Positions 24,473 through 35,678 of a stretch of DNA of 45,678 nucleotides are shown piece by piece; within the stretch, counting starts at the first letter, position 1; each line of letters starts with the position of its first letter. A program made the position numbers and the translations under genes. The stretch is from JBGSMF01 sp964651475 (GTDB lineage Bacteria; Chloroflexota; Anaerolineae; Fen-1058): positions 1 to 45,678 of the forward strand of contig CAZYXV010000027.1 in assembly GCA_964651475.1 (NCBI GenBank), read 5' to 3'. The notes under the pieces are model-generated. The model did no database searches, had not been told where the DNA came from, and worked only from the letters and a program-made list of their open reading frames with translations.

Positions 24473-25822
24473 GTGACGCCACCCTCGCGCGCTAATCGCA
24501 ACGAGCGTATGCAAACCAAGTCTCTACACTTATTCTGGTCGTACCTGGTGCGGCGCCTGGCGCATTTAACGGCGGGCGGCGCGTGGACCGGCCAGTTACA
24601 CATCTCGGTCAGGCGCAACTTGCGCTGGTATTGGTTCGACGGCGTGTTTGCGCAGGCATCCGACTCGATTGTGCTGGCGTATCTTTCGCTCTTTTTATTG
24701 GCATTAGGCGCCAACGCAGCGCAGATCGGCCTGGTGAGCGCGCTATCAAACCTGAGCGCGGCGCTGCTTGTTTTGCCGGGCGCGGCCATCGTCGAGCGAT
24801 GGGGACACCGCAAGCAAACCTGTCTGTTAGCCGGCGGCGGGGTGGCGCGCATCACGTTGCTGCTGTTGGCGCTGCTTCCGCTGGTTGCGGCCCAACCGGT
24901 GGCGATATATATCGCCATTACCCTGGCGGTGATTCGCTCCGCGTTTGCCAACCTGTCTGTGCCAGCCTGGACCTCCCTCACCGCCGACATTGTACCCCTG
25001 AGCTGGCGCGGCCGCTATTTCGCCTCGCGCAATGCGGCCATGGGGGTGGCGGCCATGGCAGTCACTTATGGCGTGGGATTGCTTATCACACGCATGGGCG
25101 CTCCCGCCGGATACCAGGCCGCGATGGGGACGGCCTTTATTATCGGTGTAGCCTCTACGGCGTGCTTTGCTTACATCCGAGAGCCGCTGGCTACGCCCAC
25201 CACGCAGCCGGGCGTCAGCCCACGCCTGCCAATTCTGCACAATCTGGGCGCGCACCCTGACTTTTTAGCCTTTTGCGCCATAGCCGCGTTGTGGAATTTT
25301 TCGGTGAACGTGGCAGGGCCATTCTTTAGCGTTTACCTTGTGGATAGCCTGAAAGCCAGCGCGGGTTTTGTGGGCGCGCTGGCTGTGGTCAACGGCCTGG
25401 CAGCGCTGCCAGGCCAACGCTTGTTTGGCGCGTTATCCGATCGTTGGGGCCCGCGTCGCGTGCAACTCGTCACCGGCCTGTTGATGCCATTGGTGCCCTG
25501 GGGCTGGTCGCTCACTCGCTCGCCCTGGCAGGTAGTGCCGGTCGAGCTGGCCGCCGGTTTTTTGTGGGCCGGCTATAACCTATCGAGTTTCAACTTTTTG
25601 CTCACGCTCACGCCACAAGACCGCCGCGCGCGCTACGCGGCGCTGTATCAAATCGTGGTGACGGTTATGCTGGCCATCGGCGCCGCCGTGGGCGGCGTGA
25701 TTGCCACGCGCTGGGGATACACCACCACCATGGTGCTATCCGGCTTTGGGCGACTGGCCGCGGCGCTATTGTTCGTCCGCTTCGTCAGGCAGCCTGTTTC
25801 GGAAACGACGCCGTCGCCGTAA
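24473..25822 (+). CDS. MFS transporter
   Basis: A membrane transporter of 449 residues with about 12 helices. The loop between helices 2 and 3 has the major-facilitator pattern (GAAIVERWGHRKQTCLL), repeated in the second half as GALSDRWGPRRVQLV. A longer-than-usual N-terminal tail of about 50 residues precedes helix 1 (FDGVFAQASDSIVLAYLSLF). The GTG at 24473 lies just after the previous stop; an ATG at 24509 would shorten the tail by 12 residues. Neither has a strong ribosome binding site. The substrate is unknown. It lies between the DUF970 protein and the sensor kinase in one run. Confidence 0.88.
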   Translation: MTPPSRANRNERMQTKSLHLFWSYLVRRLAHLTAGGAWTGQLHISVRRNLRWYWFDGVFAQASDSIVLAYLSLFLLALGANAAQIGLVSALSNLSAALLVLPGAAIVERWGHRKQTCLLAGGGVARITLLLLALLPLVAAQPVAIYIAITLAVIRSAFANLSVPAWTSLTADIVPLSWRGRYFASRNAAMGVAAMAVTYGVGLLITRMGAPAGYQAAMGTAFIIGVASTACFAYIREPLATPTTQPGVSPRLPILHNLGAHPDFLAFCAIAALWNFSVNVAGPFFSVYLVDSLKASAGFVGALAVVNGLAALPGQRLFGALSDRWGPRRVQLVTGLLMPLVPWGWSLTRSPWQVVPVELAAGFLWAGYNLSSFNFLLTLTPQDRRARYAALYQIVVTVMLAIGAAVGGVIATRWGYTTTMVLSGFGRLAAALLFVRFVRQPVSETTPSP

Positions 25823-25837
25823 AAATTCGAGGCAAAC

Positions 25838-28800
25838 GTGAAAGCTTTCAGGCGCTTGCTTATATCTGGATTGTTTAGTGCGCTCCTGCTCTGCATGGCG
25901 TGGGATGGATGGGCAATGGACTATGCCGGGCAAAACGCCGTTCCCACACCCACCCCTACCAGAAGCCCCAAAGAAGATAGGCTGGCCGATATCCTCTTGC
26001 CACCCCGGCGCATTTTGAGTACCGACATCAGATTCGAGCATATCTCGATTGAACAGGGGCTTTCCCAAAACTCGGTATTGTGCACATTGCAAGACAACAA
26101 GGGGTTTATGTGGTTCGGCACGTGGGACGGGCTGAACAAGTACGACGGATATAATTTCACCATATACCGGCACGACCAAGGCAATCCCCACAGCCTGGGC
26201 GACAATACTGTTTGGTCCCTGTACGAAGACCTGGGGGGCGCACTCTGGATTGGAACGGGAGCAGGATTAGACTATCTTAATCGAGAGACGGGACAATTTA
26301 CGCATTATCAACACAATCCCAATGATCCAGCCAGCCTGAGTGACAATGTGGTGCTCTCAATCTGGGAAGATCCATCGGGCGCGCTCTGGATCGGGACGGC
26401 CAACGGAGGGCTGAATAAACTGGATCGGTCAACAGGGCGCTTTACCCGTTATCAGCACAATCCTGACGACCCTTATAGCTTGAGCAGCAATAGCGGCGTG
26501 ACCATCTATCCAGACACATTGCGCAGCCGGGGAGATTGGACGGGGATGCTGTGGGTGGGAACGAGCAACGGGCTGAACAAGTTCGACGTGGGGACGCAGC
26601 GATTTACTCGTTACCAGCATATCCCTGGCGACGCTCAGAGTTTGAGTGACAATGGGATATTGACGGTTTACGAAGATCGCTCAGGCACGCTCTGGATTGG
26701 CACCAACAAGGGACTGGATTGGTATAACCGGGAAACCGGCCATTTTGTCCATTACCAACATCTTGCCAGCGACCCCCACAGTTTGAGTGACAACATGGTC
26801 TGGCGAATTTACGAGGACCGCCTGGGCACGCTCTGGATTGGAACATTGGAGCAAGGGCTGGATAAATTTGACCGGGAGCACGGGCGTTTTATTCACTACC
26901 GAAACGATCCCAACAACCCCGCCAGCCTGAGCAATAATCGAATCCGGTCCATCTACGAAGATCGCTCGGGCGCGCTCTGGATCGGCACGGATGGCGGGGG
27001 ACTGGACAAATTTGATGTTGGGAAGAAAGGATTTACGAATTATCAAAGCGATCCCAACGATTCAAATACGCTCAGCGCCAAAAGCGTTCTCGCGGTTTAC
27101 GAAGATCGCTCGGGCGTTTTGTGGATTGGGACAATCAGCGGGGGGCTGGACAAGTTTGACCGGGAAACGATGCAGTTTACGCATTACCGCTACGATCCGC
27201 GTTACCCGTATAGCTTGAGCAGTAATTTTATCTTGTCACTTTACGAAGATCACCGGGGTACATTGTGGATTGGAACATACGAAGGAGGACTGGAGCGATT
27301 TGACCGAAAAAACGACCAATTTGTTCATTACCAGCACAACCCGCGCGACCCTTACAGCTTGAGTAATCCTTCCGTCCGCGCCATCTACGAGGATCGAGAC
27401 AGCATGCTCTGGATTGGAACGTGGGGAGGAGGATTGGACAAACTTGATCCCACGACCAGGCGCTTTGAACATTACCGACATAATCCTGACGATTCCAGCA
27501 GCTTGAGCGATAACACAGTGAGAACGATTTGTGAAGATGGGATGGGCGCGCTCTGGGTTGGAACAGAGAATGGCCTGAACCGGCTCGACCGAGAGACGGG
27601 GCGATTTACTCGCTATCAACACAACCCCGACGATCCTAACAGCCTGGGCGATAATTTTGTATTAACCATTTATCCGCAGAACGGCGACAACCGTGAGGGA
27701 GCATCGCCGGCGCTCTGGATCGGAACGAATGGGGGGGGATTGGACCGGTTCGATCCAGAAAACGAGATCTTTACTCATTACGGAGAAAAAGATGGACTGC
27801 CGAACAACGTGGTATACGGGATATTGGAAGACAATCAAGGATCTCTCTGGCTGAGCACCAACAAAGGGCTATCTAAATTCAATCCGCGCAACGGAACTTT
27901 TAGGAACTATGAGGTTCGAGATGGGCTTCAGAGCAACGAGTTCAACGAAGGGTCATACTATAAAAGCCGCAGCGGCGAAATGTTCTTTGGCGGCGTCAAC
28001 GGGCTTACGGCATTTTATCCAGAAGACATCAAGGATAATTCTTATACGCCGCCGATCGTGTTGACCTCGTTGACACAGAGCGGCGAACCTGTGGACGCCA
28101 GCGCGGCTATCGAAAACATAACAGAAGCAAAGTTTAGCTGGCCCAACAATTTTTTCGAATTCGAGTTCACCGCCCTGAGTTATGTCCAGCCCGAAAAAAA
28201 TCAATACGCTTACAGGCTCGACAATTTCGACAAGGATTGGAATTATATTGCCACGAGACGGTTCGGACGATATACAAATCTGCCGGGCGGCGAATACACG
28301 TTGAGACTCAAGGGGTCAAACAACGATGGGGTTTGGAATGAAGTTGGAACAGTGCTCAAAATCACCATCGTGCCGCCCTTCTGGGAAATGTGGTGGTTCC
28401 GGGGACTGGCGGCTCTTACATTGATAGCAGGCGTTCTTGGCGGCTACCGGCTGCGAGTCAAGAGCGTCGAGACGCGAAACCGCCAGCTCGAAGCCCTGAT
28501 CAAAGATAGAACCCACGCCCTGGTGCAGCACACGCGCGAAATCGAGCAGCAGCGGCAAGAACTCAACGGCCTCTATCAGGCTGAACAGCGGCGAGCCGAA
28601 CAGTTCCGCGTCATCAGCGAAGTGGGGCGGCGCATCACTTTTATTCTGGCAGTGGACGAATTGTTGGATCAAATAGCCCGCCTGATCCAAGAGGCTTTTA
28701 ATTACCATCACGTTGGCATCGGATTGATTGAAGGGAACGAGGTAGTCTCCAAGGCTGAAGCTGGCGCCTGGCGCAATGCGCACCACGCCCGGCGCATCAG

Positions 28801-29749
28801 AGTAGGACAGGCCGGCGGATGGGGGCAGGTGGCGCGGAGCGGCGAGCCGCTCCTGGCATCTGACATTAGCCAAGAATCTTTGCACTCCGTCCCGATTCGC
28901 TCCCAGTTGTGCGTGCCATTGCGCACCAAAGAAGCGACGATCGGTGTGTTGAGTGTTGAGAGTGACCAGCCGAATGTGTTTGACGACAGCGACCTGGCAG
29001 TGTTACAATCACTGGCAAATCAGGCCGCCGTGGCGATTGAAAACGCCCGCCTCTACGAACAAGCTCAGCAGCTGGCAGTGATAGAAGAACGCGGCCGTCT
29101 GGCGCGCGACTTGCACGACGCCGTCACCCAAACCCTCTTTTCGGCCAGCCTCATCGCCGAAGCGCTGCCGTCCATCTGGGAAAACGACCAGAGCGAAGGA
29201 CGGCAACTGTTGGACGAAATGCGGCGATTGAATCGTGGGGCGCTGGCCGAAATGCGCAACTTGTTGCTGGAACTGCGCCCGGCTGCCCTGACCGAGGCCA
29301 GTTTGGGCGACCTTCTACGCCAGCTCACCGAAGCCGTCACAGGGCGGAAAGATATTGCCGCCACCGTCAATATCGAGGGCCAATGCGTGCTCCCCTCAGA
29401 CGTTCACATTGCTTTGTATCGCATTGCCCAAGAGGCATTGAATAACGTGGTCAAGCACGCCCGCGCCAGCCACGTGGTCGTTCACTTGCGCTGCATTGCG
29501 CCGGAAGCCTTCTCTCCGGCAGGTGCCCGGCCAGAAGAGGCGCAAGAGACGAGAGTAGAACTGCAAGTGAGCGACGACGGCCGCGGCTTTGACCCCAGCA
29601 GCGTCTCGCCCAATCGCCTGGGGTTGAGCATTGTGCGCGAGCGCGCCCAAGCCATTGGAGCTTTATTGGAAATTGAAAGTCAGGTGGGCCGCGGGACGCG
29701 CATTAAAATTGTGTGGACAAACGGACGCCAAACAGCAACAAGCGAATGA
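25838..29749 (+). CDS. Two-propeller hybrid-sensor-like histidine kinase (NarL/HisKA_3 type)
   Basis: A 1303-residue membrane sensor kinase. A signal peptide at 1-30 is followed by 14 propeller repeats of the form LWIGTxxGGLxKFD (about 90-730), enough for two seven-bladed Reg_prop propellers, then a Y_Y_Y domain (~735-845). One membrane helix follows at ~853-872, then a short coiled coil and a GAF domain (~930-1075). The HisKA_3 box ERGRLARDLHDAVTQ has the phospho-His near 1093. The HATPase_c domain has ALYRIAQEALNNVVKHA, DDGRGFD and GLSIVRERA. There is no receiver domain and no response regulator gene in the window. The GTG start has GAGG 6 bases upstream and lies 15 bases after the MFS stop. 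It probably senses an extracellular carbohydrate or polymer, by analogy with Bacteroidetes propeller sensors. Confidence 0.93.
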   Translation: MKAFRRLLISGLFSALLLCMAWDGWAMDYAGQNAVPTPTPTRSPKEDRLADILLPPRRILSTDIRFEHISIEQGLSQNSVLCTLQDNKGFMWFGTWDGLNKYDGYNFTIYRHDQGNPHSLGDNTVWSLYEDLGGALWIGTGAGLDYLNRETGQFTHYQHNPNDPASLSDNVVLSIWEDPSGALWIGTANGGLNKLDRSTGRFTRYQHNPDDPYSLSSNSGVTIYPDTLRSRGDWTGMLWVGTSNGLNKFDVGTQRFTRYQHIPGDAQSLSDNGILTVYEDRSGTLWIGTNKGLDWYNRETGHFVHYQHLASDPHSLSDNMVWRIYEDRLGTLWIGTLEQGLDKFDREHGRFIHYRNDPNNPASLSNNRIRSIYEDRSGALWIGTDGGGLDKFDVGKKGFTNYQSDPNDSNTLSAKSVLAVYEDRSGVLWIGTISGGLDKFDRETMQFTHYRYDPRYPYSLSSNFILSLYEDHRGTLWIGTYEGGLERFDRKNDQFVHYQHNPRDPYSLSNPSVRAIYEDRDSMLWIGTWGGGLDKLDPTTRRFEHYRHNPDDSSSLSDNTVRTICEDGMGALWVGTENGLNRLDRETGRFTRYQHNPDDPNSLGDNFVLTIYPQNGDNREGASPALWIGTNGGGLDRFDPENEIFTHYGEKDGLPNNVVYGILEDNQGSLWLSTNKGLSKFNPRNGTFRNYEVRDGLQSNEFNEGSYYKSRSGEMFFGGVNGLTAFYPEDIKDNSYTPPIVLTSLTQSGEPVDASAAIENITEAKFSWPNNFFEFEFTALSYVQPEKNQYAYRLDNFDKDWNYIATRRFGRYTNLPGGEYTLRLKGSNNDGVWNEVGTVLKITIVPPFWEMWWFRGLAALTLIAGVLGGYRLRVKSVETRNRQLEALIKDRTHALVQHTREIEQQRQELNGLYQAEQRRAEQFRVISEVGRRITFILAVDELLDQIARLIQEAFNYHHVGIGLIEGNEVVSKAEAGAWRNAHHARRIRVGQAGGWGQVARSGEPLLASDISQESLHSVPIRSQLCVPLRTKEATIGVLSVESDQPNVFDDSDLAVLQSLANQAAVAIENARLYEQAQQLAVIEERGRLARDLHDAVTQTLFSASLIAEALPSIWENDQSEGRQLLDEMRRLNRGALAEMRNLLLELRPAALTEASLGDLLRQLTEAVTGRKDIAATVNIEGQCVLPSDVHIALYRIAQEALNNVVKHARASHVVVHLRCIAPEAFSPAGARPEEAQETRVELQVSDDGRGFDPSSVSPNRLGLSIVRERAQAIGALLEIESQVGRGTRIKIVWTNGRQTATSE

Positions 29750-29769
29750 CCGGCAGGCGCTGACGCGCA

Positions 29770-30459
29770 TCACGACAGCGAGGCGTCTGCAGGGTCGGAC
29801 TTGATTTCTTCCAGCCGGCCAGTGGTCATAAAGATCACGCGTTCGCACACATTCGTCACCCGGTCGCCGATACGTTCCAGGTTATGCGTCACCCACAACA
29901 AGTACGTGGCGCGGCTAATGTACTTGGTGTCTTCGAGCATGTACGTCAGCAATTCGCGGAACAATTGCTGGTACATCGCGTCTATCTCGTCATCGCGTTG
30001 GGCCACCTGGCGCGCCAGCTCAGGCTCAGACCTCACAAACGCATCCAACGCGCCCCGGATCATCTCTTGCGCTGTTTGCGCCATGATCGGAATGGTGATG
30101 ATGGGCTTGAGGATAGGCTCGTCGGCCAGGCGCTTGGCCAGGACGGCGATGCCCTCAGCGTGATCGGCCATACGCTCCAGTTCACTTGCAATGTACATGG
30201 CGGCAATGACGGCGCGCAAATCGCCGGCCGCCGGCTGCTGCGTGGCGATGAGCGTCAGGCCTTCTTCTTCGATCTGGTAGCGCAAGTTATTAATGGCCAG
30301 GTCGTCGTCAATCACTTGCTGCGCCAGGCCGGCGTCGCGTTCCTTGAGCGCGCGGACGCTGCGCTCGATAGCGGCCTGGACCATGCTGCCCAGCCGCAGA
30401 ATGTCTTGGCGCGTGCGCTCCAGTTCGCGCTCTAGCGTGCTGCGCGTATGTAAAGTCAT
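29770..30459 (-). CDS. phoU: Phosphate transport regulator PhoU
   Basis: A cytoplasmic regulator of phosphate uptake and the PhoR kinase, 229 residues, two PhoU repeats. Repeat 1 spans ~10-100 (LRYQIEEEGLTLIATQQP, IASELERMADHAEGIA) and repeat 2 ~115-210 (DDEIDAMYQQLFREL, LLWVTHNLERIGDRVTNVCE). Both repeats keep the E/D-rich metal-binding motifs ERMADHA and ERIGDR. The ATG follows AAAGGA by 8 bases. No pst or phoBR genes are nearby. It is the last gene of the gyrA-TPR run and converges on the sensor kinase with a 20-base gap. Confidence 0.95.
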   Translation of the reverse strand: MTLHTRSTLERELERTRQDILRLGSMVQAAIERSVRALKERDAGLAQQVIDDDLAINNLRYQIEEEGLTLIATQQPAAGDLRAVIAAMYIASELERMADHAEGIAVLAKRLADEPILKPIITIPIMAQTAQEMIRGALDAFVRSEPELARQVAQRDDEIDAMYQQLFRELLTYMLEDTKYISRATYLLWVTHNLERIGDRVTNVCERVIFMTTGRLEEIKSDPADASLS

Positions 30460-30493
30460 CGTCTTGATCCTTTCTGCCTCATCATCCCACAGG

Positions 30494-31581
30494 TTACTTG
30501 TCCAACGCTTTTAACTGCTCACTCGCCTTTTGCCGCAAGGTAGAGTCCTGACTCAGCCGCAGCGCCATGTTGAAATTATCTCTGGCTTTTTCTTTATCGT
30601 TGATCTTGACGTACGTCATCCCGCGATTATAGTAGGCAGCAGCATAGTCGGACCTGAGCGTGATCGCCTGATCGTAATCGGCGATGGCCTTTTCCGTGTC
30701 ATCTTTGCTGGCATATGCCATTCCACGATTGTTGTAGGCTTCGGCATAGTTTGGCTGCATTTTAATCACCCGGCTAAAATCCGCAACGGCCTGATCGTAA
30801 TCGCCCTTTCTGCCATAGGCCAGCCCGCGCCCGTAATACGCCTTGAGATAATCGGGATAGAACTTGATAGCCCGGGCGTAATCGGCAATGGCGCGCTCGT
30901 CGTCGCCCTTGTCGTAATAAGCGTTGCCGCGATTGTAATATGCTTCGGCAAAATCCGGCAACAGCCTGACGGCCTCATCAAAATCGGTCAGCGCGCGATC
31001 CGGCTCGCCCTTGCGCCGATAAGCGATGCCGCGGTTGATATACGCCATGGCGCGATTGGGTTCGAGCTTGATGACCTGGTCGTAATCGGCGATGGCGCGC
31101 TCGTAATTGCCCGCCTGGCCATAGACCAATCCTCGATTGTGATAGGCCTCGACGTAATCGGCTTGGAGCGCGATAGCTTGATCGAAATCGGCCAGCGCGC
31201 GGCGGCTCTCGCCGTTGGCCGCAAACGCCAACCCGCGATAGTTATAAGCTTCAGCGTGGTTGGGGTCGAGCTTGAGCGCCGCATCAAAATCGGCCAGCGC
31301 GCGGTCCAGCTCGCCCTTTTCGTAATAAGCAATGCCTCGATTAACAAACGCCTGCGCATAATCGGGCTGGAGCGCGATTGCCTGGTTGTAACTATCAATA
31401 GCGCACTCGTAATCGCCCTCGCTGTAGCACGTCAACCCCTGCGCGTTATACACCAGTGCTCCAGATGGCGAGGGCGTCAACAGCGGCGTGCTGGGCGGCC
31501 GAGAATTGCACGCCGCTCCACTCGCCATCGCCACAACTGCAATCACGCTAACTGCTATCCAGAAACATTTGTTATTTTGCT

Positions 31582-31585
<4 letters not shown>
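30494..31585 (-). CDS. TPR-repeat lipoprotein
   Basis: A 363-residue surface-anchored protein. It has a lipoprotein signal with the lipobox SGAAC near residue 26, a short Pro/Ser/Thr linker, and nine tetratricopeptide repeats of 34 residues (from ~44 to 350), each of the form AEAYxNRGxAYxxKGDxxxAI. Such repeats make a superhelix for binding partner proteins; the partner is unknown. The TTG start overlaps the stop of the gyrase gene (TTGA), with GGGA 11 bases before it. Coupling to gyrA is therefore likely. The repeats are highly alike, implying recent internal duplication. Confidence 0.85.
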
Positions 31586-34065
<2,480 letters not shown>

Positions 34066-34097
34066 AATGACCTCCCAAGTTCATAGTTGCCACTGTA

Positions 34098-34125
34098 AGT
34101 GTACCGGAAAGCCGCCGATTGTCAA
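34098..34125 (-). promoter_or_regulatory. Promoter for the gyrA operon
   Basis: TTGACA (34125-34120), a 16-base spacer and TACACT (34103-34098) on the minus strand. The transcript would start near 34091, giving a leader of ~25 bases that contains the GGGAGG ribosome binding site. Confidence 0.6.
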
Positions 34126-34136
34126 TGTGCGCACAC

Positions 34137-34164
34137 TTGACCATCCGCCTAAATCGAGTACAAT
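34137..34164 (+). promoter_or_regulatory. Promoter for the ferredoxin gene
   Basis: TTGACC (34137-34142), a 16-base spacer and TACAAT (34159-34164). It is divergent from the gyrA promoter, with the -35 boxes only 11 bases apart. The leader is about 50 bases and ends in AGAGGAGAAAAT before the ATG at 34223. Confidence 0.6.
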
Positions 34165-34222
34165 TAGCCCAACATTCTAAAAACCCTGGGCTACCGCATC
34201 AGCCCCCTACAGAGGAGAAAAT

Positions 34223-34423
34223 ATGTACAAGATAACCATTGACGTTCAAAAATGCACTGGCGACGGCGAATGTGTAGACACTTGCCCAAGCACCCTGTTC
34301 GAATTGCAAGAAATTGCGGGCAAAAAGATTGCCGTGTTCTCGGGCGATCCAGAGGACTGTGTAGGTTGCGAATCTTGCGTAACCGTTTGCCCTTCAGAAG
34401 CCATCACACTGACTGAAGAATAA
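34223..34423 (+). CDS. Two-cluster ferredoxin with Asp-type first cluster
   Basis: A small electron carrier of 66 residues. The second motif CVGCESCVTVCP (Cys 46, 49, 52, 56) is a standard 4Fe-4S set. The first motif reads CTGDGECVDTCP: Cys 11, 17 and 21 are present but the second ligand is Asp14. The same replacement is known in Pyrococcus furiosus ferredoxin, where Asp ligates a labile iron and the cluster can be 3Fe-4S or 4Fe-4S. The ATG follows AGAGGAG by 6 bases. The gene is single, with its own promoter and a strong terminator. Confidence 0.93.
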   Translation: MYKITIDVQKCTGDGECVDTCPSTLFELQEIAGKKIAVFSGDPEDCVGCESCVTVCPSEAITLTEE

Positions 34424-34443
34424 TCTACTTGCACATTCCTCTC

Positions 34444-34479
34444 AAAACGGGCGGCAGACAGTCTGCCGCCCGTTTTTTT
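34444..34479 (+). terminator. Intrinsic terminator after the ferredoxin gene
   Basis: AAAACGGGCGGCAGAC (34444-34459), a single-base centre and its perfect complement, running into T7 (34473-34479). It lies 20 bases after the ferredoxin stop. The A4/T7 flanks mean it could also work from the other strand. Confidence 0.92.
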
Positions 34480-34493
34480 ACGCCGCCGCCTGT

Positions 34494-34527
34494 TTGACGT
34501 TCTCTGCCCCTTGTGGTAAACTTTACC
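34494..34527 (+). promoter_or_regulatory. Promoter with overlapping palindromic operator for the ArsR-type regulator
   Basis: TTGACG (34494-34499), a 17-base spacer and TAAACT (34517-34522). The inverted repeat GGTAAA-c-TTTACC (34515-34527) lies directly over the -10 box. This is where a repressor such as the product of the next gene would bind, so autoregulation is likely. The operator assignment is inference. Confidence 0.5.
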
Positions 34528-34566
34528 CGTTTATTCGGAAAAACACATATAAGGGTAGAGCCTGGT

Positions 34567-35661
34567 ATGGAATTGATTGCAGGACCTCGGGTCATTGACA
34601 CAGAATTCAAAGTCTCGCTGCCACACGATCTGTTTGCCACGCTCATCCTGATCGAGGCCTCGGAACGCTTAGAGGGCATCAGTGAGTGGATCACACGCAC
34701 CGCCGCCGCCTTGCCAGCCGAACTGGCCGCCGAGATCACCATGCTGGTGGGGCTGCTGCGCTATTGCCCATCCGCCTGGGGGTACCTGGCCGCCGACCTG
34801 CCGGAGGAGCACGCAGCGTACACGGATTTCGATGCCTTTATTGGCCTGCTGCGCGCGCGCCAGGCGGCCAGTTATCGCGCGTTGATGCTCGATGCGCTCA
34901 AGCAAGAGTTGGTCCGCCGCAACACGCCGCCGCCGCTTTCAGACCAGGCCGCCGACGTGCGCCAGGCCGTGGCCGAATACAACACGCGGCGCAGCGCCGA
35001 ACAGCCTGACTGGCTGGAGCGACAGATTGATCCTCGCACAGTCGCCGCCCTGGTGCGAGACGGCGCTGCCTTCAAACGGCGCTTGACGGCGCTCTTGGAA
35101 TCCTTCTGGACACAGGTCTATGGCAGCGAGTTTGCAGCCTGCCTGCCGCTCATGCGGCGCAGCGTGGAAACGCACCGCCAGCGCCTCTACCCTTCGGATT
35201 TTGCGGCCCGCTTCCAGGCCATCACAGGGCGCGGCCTGCCCGATACGGTGCGCCAGCAACTGGCCGGCATCCGGCGCATGGTTTTTATTCCATCGTGCCA
35301 TACCGGCCCCTATTTCGTGTTTGCCGCCACGCCGCCTACCTTACAAGTATCCTTCAACTGCCGCGCCTCCGGCGGCCTGGCAAATGGCTGGGTCACGGAA
35401 TTGTTTCCGCCCCTGCGCGCGCTGGCCGATGAAACACGCTTGCAAATCCTGGCATTGCTGAGCCACCGCGAGATGTACGCCCAAGAGATTATCGAGGCGC
35501 TGGGCATCAGCCAATCGGCGGCCAGCCGCCACCTGCAACTCTTGGAAAACACCGGCGTGCTTTCAGTGCGCAAAGAAAACACCGCCAAGTACTATTCAAT
35601 CAACGCCGCCAAAGCGCGCGAGTTGATCACGGCGATAAAAGAACTGGTGAACCTGGCATAA
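34567..35661 (+). CDS. ArsR-family transcriptional regulator with large N-terminal domain
   Basis: A 364-residue regulator. The C-terminal ~85 residues (from ~280) are an ArsR-type winged helix: LRALADETRLQILALLSHRE, then EIIEALGISQSAASRHLQLL with recognition helix SQSAASRHL, and a wing KENTAKYYSI. There is no metal-binding Cys motif. The N-terminal ~270 residues are helical and resemble the DUF5937-type extension of some ArsR-like regulators, with a possible small-molecule role. I chose the ATG at 34567. An upstream GTG at 34513 falls within the predicted promoter and is unlikely. The stop is 17 bases before a MATE pump gene, which it probably controls. Confidence 0.85.
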   Translation: MELIAGPRVIDTEFKVSLPHDLFATLILIEASERLEGISEWITRTAAALPAELAAEITMLVGLLRYCPSAWGYLAADLPEEHAAYTDFDAFIGLLRARQAASYRALMLDALKQELVRRNTPPPLSDQAADVRQAVAEYNTRRSAEQPDWLERQIDPRTVAALVRDGAAFKRRLTALLESFWTQVYGSEFAACLPLMRRSVETHRQRLYPSDFAARFQAITGRGLPDTVRQQLAGIRRMVFIPSCHTGPYFVFAATPPTLQVSFNCRASGGLANGWVTELFPPLRALADETRLQILALLSHREMYAQEIIEALGISQSAASRHLQLLENTGVLSVRKENTAKYYSINAAKARELITAIKELVNLA

Positions 35662-35678
35662 CGACGTGTGACGAGGGA

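Noticed and set aside
26100..27900. CRISPR-like or tandem DNA repeat array
   Set aside because: The periodicity comes from beta-propeller codons (LWIGT units about 45-55 residues apart). DNA copies are diverged and in frame.
30530..31450. DNA tandem repeat
   Set aside because: The 102-base period reflects 34-residue TPR units in a coding gene.
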